DNA of 64,000 nt from MFD09286-c1 sp963701015 (lineage in GTDB: Bacteria; Bacteroidota; Bacteroidia; Bacteroidales; DTGW01), in NCBI GenBank assembly GCA_963701015.1, contig OY969556.1:3844001-3908000 (forward strand). Direction: 5' to 3'. The translations under genes and the position numbers were made by a program. The notes under the pieces were generated by a model, which did no database searches, was not told where the DNA came from, and saw only the letters and a list, made by a program, of their open reading frames with translations. Below, one piece after another: positions 53,674-62,388 of this stretch. Within the stretch, counting starts at the first letter, position 1. Each line of letters begins with the position of its first letter.

Positions 53674-55152
53674 TTAAGAATTAAAAAAATTAAAAACAAT
53701 TTTAGCTTTAGCTTTACCAACAGATTTTCCCAATTCTTCAATTGAAGCAATTTTAATATTTTCGATTGATTTAAAGTCGGCAAATAAATTACTTTTGGCC
53801 TTTCCCCCAATCCCAACAATTTTGTCAAGTTCCGAATCAATCATATTTCCTGAACGTTTCAAACGATGAAATGTAATCCCAAACCTATGCGCTTCGTTCC
53901 GGATATGTTGTATTATTTTTAACGATGGCGAATTTTTATCAATATAAAGTGGAACAGGGTCTCCTGGACTAAATATTTCTTCAAGCCTTTTTGCAATGCC
54001 AATAACTGGTATTTTATCCATCAATTTTAATTCTTCCAAACTATCTACGGCAGCACTTAATTGACCTTTACCCCCATCCACTACAATCAAATCAGGCAAT
54101 TCACCATCTTCATCCAACAAGCGTTTATATCGACGGTAAACAATTTCGCGCATAGTTGCAAAATCGTCAGGTCCAATTACAGTTTTTACATTGAAATGGC
54201 GGTAATCTTTATTAGATGGCTTTCCATTTTTAAAAACAACACAGGCAGCAACCGGATTAGTGCCCTGAATATTTGAATTATCAAAACATTCAATATGAAC
54301 AGGCAATTTTGGTAAATGAAATTCTTCTTTCATTTTATCAAGAATGACATTACCTCTATTTTTAAATTTTTCCGACTTAAGACTGCTTAATTTTAAACGG
54401 TCTTTTAAAAACAATCTTGCATTTCGTTCAGAAAGTTCAAGAAGTTTAAATTTATCTCCCGCTTTAGGTATAGTATATTTTATAGAACTTAAAGTAGTAT
54501 CAGGCATAAATGGAACGATAATTTCCTTTGAATTGCTCATCATTTTTTCACGAATATCAACAATTGCTATTGATAAAATTTCTTCTTTCGGTTCATCCAA
54601 TTTATTTTTAATATCTACCGAATGAACCTGAATGATAGCACCATTAGCTACCCTTAAAAAATTAATACAAATAGTACTATCCTCTTCAACAAAACTAAAT
54701 ACATCAACATTATGAATTGCAGGATTCACAATCGTAGATTTACTTTGGTAATTATTTAATATTTCAATTTTCGATTTAATTAACTCAGCTGATTCAAAGT
54801 CTAATTCCTTTGAATATTTTTTCATTAAGTTTTCAAGATAATTTGAAATATCATTGATATTACCCTTCAATATTTCACGAATATTTTTAATATTATAAAT
54901 ATAATCAGCTTCACTTTGCAATCCAATACAAGGAGCTTTGCAATTTCCAACATGAAATTCAAGACAAACTTTATATTTATGAGCATTAATTTTATTGGAA
55001 GACAAATCGAGATTACAATTACGTAATGGATACAACTTTTTAATTAAGTTAAGTAACGTTTTAACCATTAAAACAGATGTATATGGTCCGAAAAAATTCT
55101 GAATTGTCTTTTGTAATGTGACGTGTATAAAACAATCGAGGGAAGGTCTCAT
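53674..55152 (-). CDS. uvrC: UvrC, C-terminal part of frameshifted gene
   Basis: This frame holds most of excinuclease ABC subunit C: the CxxC-like region with KVCLEFHVGNCKAPC, the UVR coiled coil (YSKELDFESAELIKSKIEIL), the RNase H-like nuclease core (IECFDNSNIQGTNPVAACVVF, LIVVDGGKGQLSAA, NEAHRFGITFHR) and the C-terminal HhH domain (LDKIVGIGGKAKSNLF). The intact reading starts inside, at GPYTSVLMVKTLLNLI; the first 20 residues of the frame are out-of-frame noise. The join to the N-terminal frame is at a run of six T (coding strand) at 55091-55096; five T would restore the normal ...EFFGPYTS.... The reconstructed protein is about 607 residues. Confidence 0.9.
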   Translation of the reverse strand: MRPSLDCFIHVTLQKTIQNFFGPYTSVLMVKTLLNLIKKLYPLRNCNLDLSSNKINAHKYKVCLEFHVGNCKAPCIGLQSEADYIYNIKNIREILKGNINDISNYLENLMKKYSKELDFESAELIKSKIEILNNYQSKSTIVNPAIHNVDVFSFVEEDSTICINFLRVANGAIIQVHSVDIKNKLDEPKEEILSIAIVDIREKMMSNSKEIIVPFMPDTTLSSIKYTIPKAGDKFKLLELSERNARLFLKDRLKLSSLKSEKFKNRGNVILDKMKEEFHLPKLPVHIECFDNSNIQGTNPVAACVVFKNGKPSNKDYRHFNVKTVIGPDDFATMREIVYRRYKRLLDEDGELPDLIVVDGGKGQLSAAVDSLEELKLMDKIPVIGIAKRLEEIFSPGDPVPLYIDKNSPSLKIIQHIRNEAHRFGITFHRLKRSGNMIDSELDKIVGIGGKAKSNLFADFKSIENIKIASIEELGKSVGKAKAKIVFNFFNS

Positions 55153-55498
55153 TTTTAATACAAATCCAGGGAAAAGTTTTGTCGTCCTTAAGTAAAATGT
55201 TATAGCGTGGTTGATATTTTTTTATTAAATTATTTTCAAGCAATAGTGCATCAGATTCTGACTCAACAATTATGTATTTTATTTCACGGATATGGCTAAC
55301 TAAAATTCTGACCTTACCATTTTCATGTACATCATGATTAAAATAGGACGAAACGCGTTTTTTTAAATCCTTTGCCTTACCAATATAAATAATTTTCCCA
55401 TCCTCATTGAAATATTGATACACACCCGGATTATGAGGTATATTTGCCACAATAGAATCTAATTTTAATCTTACAGTCGATTTATCATTCGAGCCCAT
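55061..55498 (-). CDS. uvrC: UvrC, N-terminal part of frameshifted gene
   Basis: The first 120 or so residues of UvrC: the GIY-YIG nuclease with PGVYQYFNEDGKIIYIGKAKDLKKRVSSYF, which makes the 3' incision in nucleotide-excision repair, and LLLENNLIKKYQPRYNILLKDDKTFP. I start it at ATG 55498 (MGSNDKS). The frame leaves the family after KDNSEFF, where one extra T in a T6 run shifts reading to RTIYICFNG and a stop. If the extra T is real, the cell lacks a normal UvrC unless slippage on the T run restores it; a sequencing error is the simpler reading. Confidence 0.88.
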   Translation of the reverse strand: MGSNDKSTVRLKLDSIVANIPHNPGVYQYFNEDGKIIYIGKAKDLKKRVSSYFNHDVHENGKVRILVSHIREIKYIIVESESDALLLENNLIKKYQPRYNILLKDDKTFPWICIKNETFPRLFYTRHITKDNSEFFRTIYICFNG

Positions 55499-55567
55499 AT
55501 AAATCAAAACAAATTAAGAATTAACAATTATTTTTCATAAATACATCGCTGAAATCCAATAAGACTA

Positions 55568-55583
55568 TGTTCCACGTGGAACA
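55568..55583. promoter_or_regulatory. parS: parS site 1
   Basis: TGTTCCACGTGGAACA is a perfect 16-bp palindrome and matches the chromosomal ParB/Spo0J binding-site form (consensus TGTTnCACGTGnAACA). It lies in the gap between uvrC and mnmG. ParB would load here and spread to condense the origin region. Confidence 0.85.
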
Positions 55584-55606
55584 GTTTTTTATTTACTTAA
55601 AGTATT

Positions 55607-55622
55607 TGTTCCACGTGGAACA
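55607..55622. promoter_or_regulatory. parS: parS site 2
   Basis: A second identical TGTTCCACGTGGAACA lies 39 bases (centre to centre) from the first and directly abuts the mnmG stop codon. Two identical perfect copies so close make chance very unlikely. Confidence 0.85.
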
Positions 55623-57497
55623 TTATCGACCAATATGAATAAGCAATACATTTATATCAGAAGGTGAAATACCAGGAATTCGAGCTGCCTGCCCAATGCT
55701 TGAAGGTTTTATTTTTTTTAATTTAAACCTAGCTTCGGTTGATAATGAATTAATTTTAGAAAAGTTATAGTTGTCTGGAATTAAAATATCTTCTAAACGT
55801 TTTATTTTATCAGCAACTTGCTTTTCTCTATCAATATAACCATTGTATTTAATATTAATTTCAATTGATTCTAAAAGTTCATTTGATAATTGCAAATCAT
55901 TCAATTTTGATTCTAAATCAATAAATTTTGAAAACTTTAATAAATCAATTTGAGGGCGAATTATTAAATCGCGAAGTTTCACAGATTGGTTAATTTCAGA
56001 AGAACCAACTTCTTCTAAAAAACTATTTATATCATCGGGCTTAATACTGGTTTTTGAAAAATAATCCAAAACAATCTTCTTTTGATTAATCTTATAATTT
56101 AGCTTTTCAACCCTTTCACTTTTTGCCAAACCTAAATTATATGATTTTAAAGTCAAACGCTCGTCAGCATTATCCTGACGTAATAAAATTCGAAATTCAG
56201 CTCTGGAGGTAAACATCCTATAGGGTTCATCCACGCCTTTTGTAACTAAATCATCAATTAAAACACCAATATAAGCTTCATCTCGTTTTAAAATAAATGG
56301 AGGATTTCCAACAACTTTTAAATGCGCATTCATTCCGGCAATTAATCCTTGTCCTGCAGCTTCTTCATAACCAGTTGTTCCATTAATCTGCCCAGCAAAA
56401 TAGAGATTTTTAATCTTTTTTGTTTCAAGTGTATGCAATAATTGCGTTGGTTGATAAAAATCATATTCAATTGCATAACCTGGCCTAAAAATTTTCACAT
56501 TTTCAAGACCTTTTATTTTACGTAAAGCAGTATATTGAATATTCCATGGTAATGACGATGAAAATCCATTCAAATAATATTCATTCGTATCAATTCCTTC
56601 TGGTTCTAAAAATAATTGATGACTATCTTTTTCGTGAAATGTTACAATTTTATCTTCGATACTCGGACAATATCTTGGACCAATGCCCTGTATAATTCCT
56701 GCATACAAGGGAGAATCCTTAAAGCCGGTTTCTAAAATCCGATGAACTGTAGTATTGGTATAAGTAATAAAGCAACATAATTTAGGATTATTAAGATGAT
56801 CACTTCCTATAAAACTAAATTTGCCATCATCGTCACTTTTTTGTTCGCCCAATACAGAAAAATCAATTGTACGACCATCCAGTCTCGCAGGTGTTCCAGT
56901 TTTCATTCTGCCTACCTCAAAACCAAATTCACGTAACTGATCGGATATTCCGTCTCCGGAAGGCTCAGAAATTCTACCTCCTGAAATTTGATTTCGTCCA
57001 ACATGTATCAATCCTTTTTGAAAAGTCCCACTTGTTAAAATAACAGTTTTTGAAAAAAAATCAATCCCCATTTTAGTTTTTACTCCAATTACACTATCGT
57101 TTTCGAGTATAAGAGATACAACACTATCCTGCCAAAATGAAATGTTTTTATTTTCTTCAAGTACCTTCCTCCACTCTAATGTAAATTTTGAACGGTCACA
57201 CTGTGCTCGAGGACTCCACATTGCAGGGCCTTTTGATTTATTTAACATCCTAAATTGGATCATAGTTCGGTCGGTAACAATTCCAGTATAACCACCTAAA
57301 GCATCAATTTCGCGAACAATTTGTCCCTTAGCAATGCCACCAATTGCAGGATTGCATGACATTTGTGCAAACTTGGTCATATCCATGGTTATAAGTAAAA
57401 CCTTTGAACCCATTGTAGCAGCAGCAGAAGCAGCCTCACAGCCTGCATGACCTCCGCCAACAACAATTATATCATATGTATCAAAAATATTTTCCAT
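55623..57497 (-). CDS. mnmG: tRNA uridine-5-carboxymethylaminomethyl modification enzyme, FAD subunit
   Basis: A 624-residue flavoprotein (GidA). The FAD-binding fold is IIVVGGGHAGCEAASAAATMG, then MSCNPAIGGIAKGQIVREIDALGG, RSQFRM-equivalent IQFRMLNKSKGPAM, TPARLDGRTIDF, and the YEEAAGQGLIAGMNA block. With MnmE it modifies U34 of tRNAs reading NNA/NNG codons. MnmG is often origin-linked, consistent with the two parS sites just after its stop. The ybeY gene ends 2 bases upstream of it. Confidence 0.97.
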   Translation of the reverse strand: MENIFDTYDIIVVGGGHAGCEAASAAATMGSKVLLITMDMTKFAQMSCNPAIGGIAKGQIVREIDALGGYTGIVTDRTMIQFRMLNKSKGPAMWSPRAQCDRSKFTLEWRKVLEENKNISFWQDSVVSLILENDSVIGVKTKMGIDFFSKTVILTSGTFQKGLIHVGRNQISGGRISEPSGDGISDQLREFGFEVGRMKTGTPARLDGRTIDFSVLGEQKSDDDGKFSFIGSDHLNNPKLCCFITYTNTTVHRILETGFKDSPLYAGIIQGIGPRYCPSIEDKIVTFHEKDSHQLFLEPEGIDTNEYYLNGFSSSLPWNIQYTALRKIKGLENVKIFRPGYAIEYDFYQPTQLLHTLETKKIKNLYFAGQINGTTGYEEAAGQGLIAGMNAHLKVVGNPPFILKRDEAYIGVLIDDLVTKGVDEPYRMFTSRAEFRILLRQDNADERLTLKSYNLGLAKSERVEKLNYKINQKKIVLDYFSKTSIKPDDINSFLEEVGSSEINQSVKLRDLIIRPQIDLLKFSKFIDLESKLNDLQLSNELLESIEINIKYNGYIDREKQVADKIKRLEDILIPDNYNFSKINSLSTEARFKLKKIKPSSIGQAARIPGISPSDINVLLIHIGR

Positions 57498-57498
57498 A

Positions 57499-57915
57499 CT
57501 AACTAAACAATCTTAAATAAAAATCCTCTTTTGAACGCATTAATTTTTTTTCATTCACTTTTTTATCATTATAACCAATTAAATGCAATATTCCATGAAT
57601 CATAACTCTATTCAATTCATTTTTCATTGTAGTATTATACTTTACTGAGTTTTGCAAAATAGTATCTAAACTAATAAAAATATCACCTGAAATTATATTC
57701 AGTAATGAATAATCAAAAGTTATAATATCAGTAGGATAATTATGACGAAGAAATCTAGTATTTATCAAAATAATTTCCCTATCGGATACAAAAGTAAAAT
57801 TTAATAAATCAATACTTACGGATTCAAAAAAAGCGATTTTTTCAAATCGCTTAACTGTATTCTTAAAATCAAATATAAAATTGCTTTTATAATGATTAAT
57901 AAAATTAATTTCCAA
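57499..57915 (-). CDS. ybeY: Endoribonuclease YbeY
   Basis: A 138-residue metal-dependent RNase for 16S rRNA maturation and ribosome quality control. The core is RFLRHNYPTDIITFDYS and the metal motif MIHGILHLIGYNDKK. Two metal-binding histidines (HGILH) are present, but the third position of the HGxLHLxGYDH form reads GYNDKK, with no His. A relaxed form is, as I recall, usual in Bacteroidota. The start is a TTG directly after the upstream stop; no ATG occurs before residue 98. Confidence 0.88.
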   Translation of the reverse strand: MEINFINHYKSNFIFDFKNTVKRFEKIAFFESVSIDLLNFTFVSDREIILINTRFLRHNYPTDIITFDYSLLNIISGDIFISLDTILQNSVKYNTTMKNELNRVMIHGILHLIGYNDKKVNEKKLMRSKEDFYLRLFS

Positions 57916-58314
57916 TTATTTTATATTAAAATATAATTCAACAATGCTACCATTGTTTTTGAATTCGATTTTATCAGAAAGCTTTTCCATTAAAAAAACT
58001 CCTCTTCCACTAACATTTTCAATATTTTCAGGAGCAGTAGGATCAGGAATATGTTTATAATCGAAACCCGGACCAGCATCTTCAATACAAATTGACAAAA
58101 CATTATCCTGACAACTTGCTTTAAGCTTAACCTCAAGTTCTTCTTTTAACTTATTGCCATGAACAATAGCATTATTTGCAGCCTCCAATGTAGCAATTAA
58201 AATATTACCATATAATTCAGAATTTAATTTACAAGTAGTAGAAATTTCATCCACAAACTTTTCAATTTTACGTAAATTCTCAACTTTAGAGGCAATTGAT
58301 AGTTCTTTTTCCAT
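57916..58314 (-). CDS. RsbW-like ATP-binding protein (serine kinase / anti-sigma type)
   Basis: A 132-residue single HATPase_c domain with the N-box LEAANNAIVHGNK, G1 EDAGPGFDY and G2 GRGVFLM. It is the size of RsbW/SpoIIAB. Such proteins phosphorylate an anti-anti-sigma protein and hold a sigma factor. No STAS-domain partner or sigma gene is adjacent; the next gene ybeY starts immediately. Partner unknown. Confidence 0.88.
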   Translation of the reverse strand: MEKELSIASKVENLRKIEKFVDEISTTCKLNSELYGNILIATLEAANNAIVHGNKLKEELEVKLKASCQDNVLSICIEDAGPGFDYKHIPDPTAPENIENVSGRGVFLMEKLSDKIEFKNNGSIVELYFNIK

Positions 58315-58426
58315 TAATTATAGCTGTTAAAAATATGGGTTTGCTTTTATACTTCAATTTTTTAAAATTTGTTACCAAAATTATCATATTTAATATAATT
58401 ATAATCAAAATTAAAATAAATAATTA

Positions 58427-59617
58427 TCAATTCGATAACCACTCGGTGGGATTAAGTTTATTCAGTTCTTGCCAAATTTCAAGATGAACTGTTGCAATAT
58501 TATTATCATTATCACAAAAAGATGAACCAATATTTTGACCAGTTTTTACATTTTCACCAACCTTTACAACAACATTTTGAATATTTTGATATACAGTTAA
58601 AAAATCGCCATGACGTATAATTATAACAAAATTTGAACCCTTTATTGCGAATATTTTTGAAATAGTTCCATTAAAAATACATCGAACAGACGAATTACAG
58701 GAAGTAGATATATCAATACCATGATTATCGATTATAACCCCTTTAAAAACCGGATGTGGATGTTGCCCAAAATATGAAATAATAGTTCCATTGGAAACAG
58801 GCCAAGGCAATTTTCCTTTATTATCTTTAAAATTTTTCGTTAATACAGTTTCTGAATTTTTAATTTTTGATGATTTTTTAGCTCTTGCTAAAGCTTCTTC
58901 CCTGATTAAATTCTCGATTTCATTTTCAATCCTCTTTTCCGCAACTTGCAATTCTTTAAGTTGTTTTAAAAGTAAAGTTTCCTTTTTTGAATTATTATTA
59001 ATCATTCGCTTTTGATCATCATTCTCATCAGATAATTTTTGTTTTTCAACCTCACGATCAGCTATCAAATTCTTTTTTTTATCCTTTTCACTATTCAAAA
59101 TTGAAATGCTGGATTGGATCATTGCAATTTCTTCATTGATTTCACTTAAAACAGCTTTACGATGTTCGGTATATTCACGTAAAAAATATAACCTACGATA
59201 TGCTTGATTTATAGAATTAGAAGAAAGTAAGAATTGAAAATTATTAAAACTTCGAAAACGAAAATAGCTATTATATAAAATTTTAGAATATTCATCTTTT
59301 AGTTTTATGACTTCATTAAATTTATCATTAATATCGCCACTTAAAATATTTATACGGCTATCAATTTCGTCAATTTCATTCGAATAATTATCAATAATTT
59401 CATTTCTAATACTTATCTTTCTACTTATTAATGAAATTTTAGCTAAACTAAGTGTTTTTTCATTTTTAGTTTTCGAAATCAAATTTTCAATATTATCAAT
59501 TTCCTTAAGTTTTTCATTTCGCTTTTGCTCAAGTTCCGATTTCTTTTGCCCAAATGAGACATAAGTATATGTGAACAAAATAAGAATTGAAAAAAATAAA
59601 AATTTGAATAATTTCAT
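58427..59617 (-). CDS. EnvC-like murein hydrolase activator with degenerate LytM domain
   Basis: A 396-residue exported protein: signal peptide (about 1-23, ending SFGQ), a long coiled coil (residues about 25-245) and a C-terminal M23/LytM domain (about 275-390). The zinc site is incomplete: the HxGxD motif reads N298-H-G-I-D302, with Asn for the first ligand, and the final HxH reads T376-V-H378. So it probably does not cut peptidoglycan but activates a cell-wall amidase, as EnvC does. It overlaps the lipoprotein gene by 4 bases. Confidence 0.85.
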   Translation of the reverse strand: MKLFKFLFFSILILFTYTYVSFGQKKSELEQKRNEKLKEIDNIENLISKTKNEKTLSLAKISLISRKISIRNEIIDNYSNEIDEIDSRINILSGDINDKFNEVIKLKDEYSKILYNSYFRFRSFNNFQFLLSSNSINQAYRRLYFLREYTEHRKAVLSEINEEIAMIQSSISILNSEKDKKKNLIADREVEKQKLSDENDDQKRMINNNSKKETLLLKQLKELQVAEKRIENEIENLIREEALARAKKSSKIKNSETVLTKNFKDNKGKLPWPVSNGTIISYFGQHPHPVFKGVIIDNHGIDISTSCNSSVRCIFNGTISKIFAIKGSNFVIIIRHGDFLTVYQNIQNVVVKVGENVKTGQNIGSSFCDNDNNIATVHLEIWQELNKLNPTEWLSN

Positions 59618-60192
59618 TTTTCTAAATACAAAAGATAATTATCATGATTAATATGAATTGTACAATTTTTTAAAATATTATTATCCTTCCAATGATAAAA
59701 TTTTGGGGATTCAATTTCAAATAATTCATGATAATCCATTGAGGAAACAACAAAATTACCATCAGAATGATTGGAAATATTAAAACATATTGATTTTTGC
59801 TGGGTATCAAATAGCCTTCCATTTAAAAAATCTATTACGACTTGCGATAAACAAGTACTTTTATTCATATTATAAAACATACTCAAAATTTCATCTTTAT
59901 AGGAATTGTCAATAATATATGAAATTTTTATAGTATCAGAATTTAAAGTCATATCCGTAAGTTTAATTCCACCTTCAGAATATAAACGAAATCTAACGTC
60001 TTTAAGACTATCAATATCTACTCTAAATTTAACCAATATACTGTTTTCACCTATTTTCTTAAAACTACCGTGATAAAAAGTATCATTAATAGATATAGAC
60101 TTGTAGCTGATACATGAATTACAGCAAATTGTAATAAACGAAAAAACAAATATATATATAAAATATTTCAATTTAATTGCATTTAAATCCAT
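59614..60192 (-). CDS. DUF4292-like lipoprotein
   Basis: A 192-residue protein with an N-terminal hydrophobic helix ending TICCNSCISY, so cysteine(s) near residues 23-26 could be the lipidation site. The mature part is beta-rich (SILVKFRVDIDSLKDVRFRLYSEGGIKL), the LolA-like layout of DUF4292. The order TPR protein - DUF4292 - EnvC-like is common in Bacteroidota and is the main reason for the name; the sequence alone would be weak. It overlaps the TPR gene by 20 bases. Confidence 0.65.
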   Translation of the reverse strand: MDLNAIKLKYFIYIFVFSFITICCNSCISYKSISINDTFYHGSFKKIGENSILVKFRVDIDSLKDVRFRLYSEGGIKLTDMTLNSDTIKISYIIDNSYKDEILSMFYNMNKSTCLSQVVIDFLNGRLFDTQQKSICFNISNHSDGNFVVSSMDYHELFEIESPKFYHWKDNNILKNCTIHINHDNYLLYLEK

Positions 60193-61867
60193 TCAATTTT
60201 TTTGATATTTTTTCGATATTTCCGCCATACTTCATACTTTCAGACCAATATTTTTTTGCTGCAGAAATTTTTCCATAACAAAATGAAATATCACCGTAAT
60301 GCTCAAGAATATCAGGATTATGTTCCCTATCGTATTTTTTTGCCAACTTTATATATTTATAAGCATTTTTATAATCTTTCAGCTTATAAAAAGTCCATGC
60401 ATAAGTATCAAGAAAAGTAGAATTTTTAGGTTCAGCCCTTATTGTTTGATATGACATTGCATTAGCTTTTTCTAACCTATCACCATTATCGGCCAAATAA
60501 TAAGCATAATTGTTGATTAGAATAATATCAGGATTATTAAAATTTATTCCTTTTTCAAAATAATAATAAGCCGAATCCTTCATACCAATTTTATAATATG
60601 CTTCGGATAAATAATTTATAAATTCATTTTGTACTAATTCATTTTTTGATGCAATTACAAATCCGTCTTTTAAAAAATTGATAGCAGTTTTATAATCATT
60701 CATTTGATATTTTGCAATACCGCCAATTAAATATAATAAGGGGCGATCTTGAAATTTATTAAGCACCATATCAGTATTTTCAGCAATTTGCTTGTAATTT
60801 CCTAAAATATTATTGTAGTAAAAATAGCGTTCCCAATAAATTGAATTATTTTCATTAGCCTTAATTAAATATTCACTTAAAACTTCAGCCTGTTTATAAT
60901 TTTGTTCTTTATCAAAAAAATCACTTGCCGCTTCCAATAAAGCAATATTAGAGTTATTTGAATTAATTAAATTAACTAATTTTTTACTTAAGTAATAAAC
61001 AGAATATGAATCCTTAGCCTCATTTTCAAATAAATGAATTGCATCAATTTTATTAGTTATTGAAATTGAAGTATCATTAAATATTCTATTAAAATATATA
61101 TTTGCATCCACCGTATCACGTTGATATACATAAAATCTTCCAAAAGATACTAAACCGGCAATGTTTTTGGGATCATTTTTAAGTAATAATTGATAATATT
61201 CCAAAGCTTCCTTTTTATGATGCTTTATAGCTTCAATTTCAGCTAACATGCCGTAATAATTCCATTTTTCCGGATAATATTTCAATTTTAATTTAATTTC
61301 ATTTTCAGCTAAATCGTACTTTTTAATATTTAAATAATAGTTATACTTAGCATTAGAAACCATTTCAGAAAAACCATTTTCTTTTACAATATCATCAAGA
61401 ATTTTTAGAGCCTCGTTTCCTTTATTTAAGTGAAATAAAATATTGGCATAAGCAAAACGGTCATCGAGTTTAATTTTTCCAGTCCAGAAAAGTTTTTTAT
61501 AAGTACTGTCAGCAGCAGAATATAACTCATTTAAAACCTGAATATCACCTAGATTTTTTAGATACCAATAATTTTTGTCATCAATACTAGCAGCTTTTTG
61601 AGCAAAATATAATGACGATTTTTTTTCGCCGGCAGCTAAATATAATTTTGAAACTTCGTAATAACAAGCAGCACAAGTGGTGTCATTTTGTAAACAATTT
61701 TGAAATAAATAAATAGCCTGTCCATAATTACCAAATGTTTCACTTTTTAAAGCTTCAATAAATGCATAGGTTATATCATTCTTATTATATTGTTTTGATT
61801 GAGAATATATATTCACAAAAAATAAGTTTACAACAACAAGTAAAACAAAAAATTTAAATTTCTTCAT
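60173..61867 (-). CDS. TPR repeat protein, exported
   Basis: A 564-residue protein with a signal peptide (about 1-22, ending NIYSQS) and at least ten TPR-like repeats, for example ALEYYQLLLKNDPKNIAGLVSFGRFYVYQ, AINFLKDGFVIASKNEL and YKYIKLAKKYDREHNPDILEHYGDI. TPR arrays bind proteins in the periplasm. It is first in the TPR-lipoprotein-EnvC unit, so it may help envelope or cell-wall assembly. Confidence 0.85.
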   Translation of the reverse strand: MKKFKFFVLLVVVNLFFVNIYSQSKQYNKNDITYAFIEALKSETFGNYGQAIYLFQNCLQNDTTCAACYYEVSKLYLAAGEKKSSLYFAQKAASIDDKNYWYLKNLGDIQVLNELYSAADSTYKKLFWTGKIKLDDRFAYANILFHLNKGNEALKILDDIVKENGFSEMVSNAKYNYYLNIKKYDLAENEIKLKLKYYPEKWNYYGMLAEIEAIKHHKKEALEYYQLLLKNDPKNIAGLVSFGRFYVYQRDTVDANIYFNRIFNDTSISITNKIDAIHLFENEAKDSYSVYYLSKKLVNLINSNNSNIALLEAASDFFDKEQNYKQAEVLSEYLIKANENNSIYWERYFYYNNILGNYKQIAENTDMVLNKFQDRPLLYLIGGIAKYQMNDYKTAINFLKDGFVIASKNELVQNEFINYLSEAYYKIGMKDSAYYYFEKGINFNNPDIILINNYAYYLADNGDRLEKANAMSYQTIRAEPKNSTFLDTYAWTFYKLKDYKNAYKYIKLAKKYDREHNPDILEHYGDISFCYGKISAAKKYWSESMKYGGNIEKISKKLNGFKCN

Positions 61868-61956
61868 TATATAATATATTAATTTATAAAAGGAAAATAA
61901 CCAGTAAATTGAACATAATATTTCATTTAAACTAGTTAAATAAAATCAAAATGCGG

Positions 61957-62388
61957 CTATTTTCCGGTATGACCGAAACCACCTTCACCTCTCGAAGTAT
62001 TATTCAACTCATCAGTTTCAACCCATTCAATTTTTTGATGTGCAGCAATTATCATTTGGCAAATTCTTTCGCCATCAGAAATTAAGAATTCTTCATTTGA
62101 TAAATTAACCAAAATCACTTTAATTTCACCACGATAATCAGCATCAATAGTACCCGGACTGTTTAAAACAGAAATTCCATGCTTTGCAGCTAAACCACTT
62201 CTTGGCCTAATTTGTGCTTCGTAACCTGTTGGTAGTTCAATAAACAAACCAGTTGGAATTAAAGCCCTTTCCAAAGGTTTCAATAAAACAGGAATATCAA
62301 TATTTGCTTTTAAATCAAGACCCGCGCTATATTCAGTTTGGTATTCAGGTAAAATATGTTTCGATTTATTGATTACACGAACTATCAT
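61957..62388 (-). CDS. dut: dUTP diphosphatase
   Basis: A 143-residue trimeric dUTPase with all five motifs readable: AGLDLKANIDIPV, RPRSGLAAKHGI, NSPGTIDADYRGEI, GERICQMII and the C-terminal RGEGGFGHTGK. It keeps uracil out of DNA and supplies dUMP. It overlaps the flippase gene by 4 bases (ATGA). Confidence 0.96.
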   Translation of the reverse strand: MIVRVINKSKHILPEYQTEYSAGLDLKANIDIPVLLKPLERALIPTGLFIELPTGYEAQIRPRSGLAAKHGISVLNSPGTIDADYRGEIKVILVNLSNEEFLISDGERICQMIIAAHQKIEWVETDELNNTSRGEGGFGHTGK

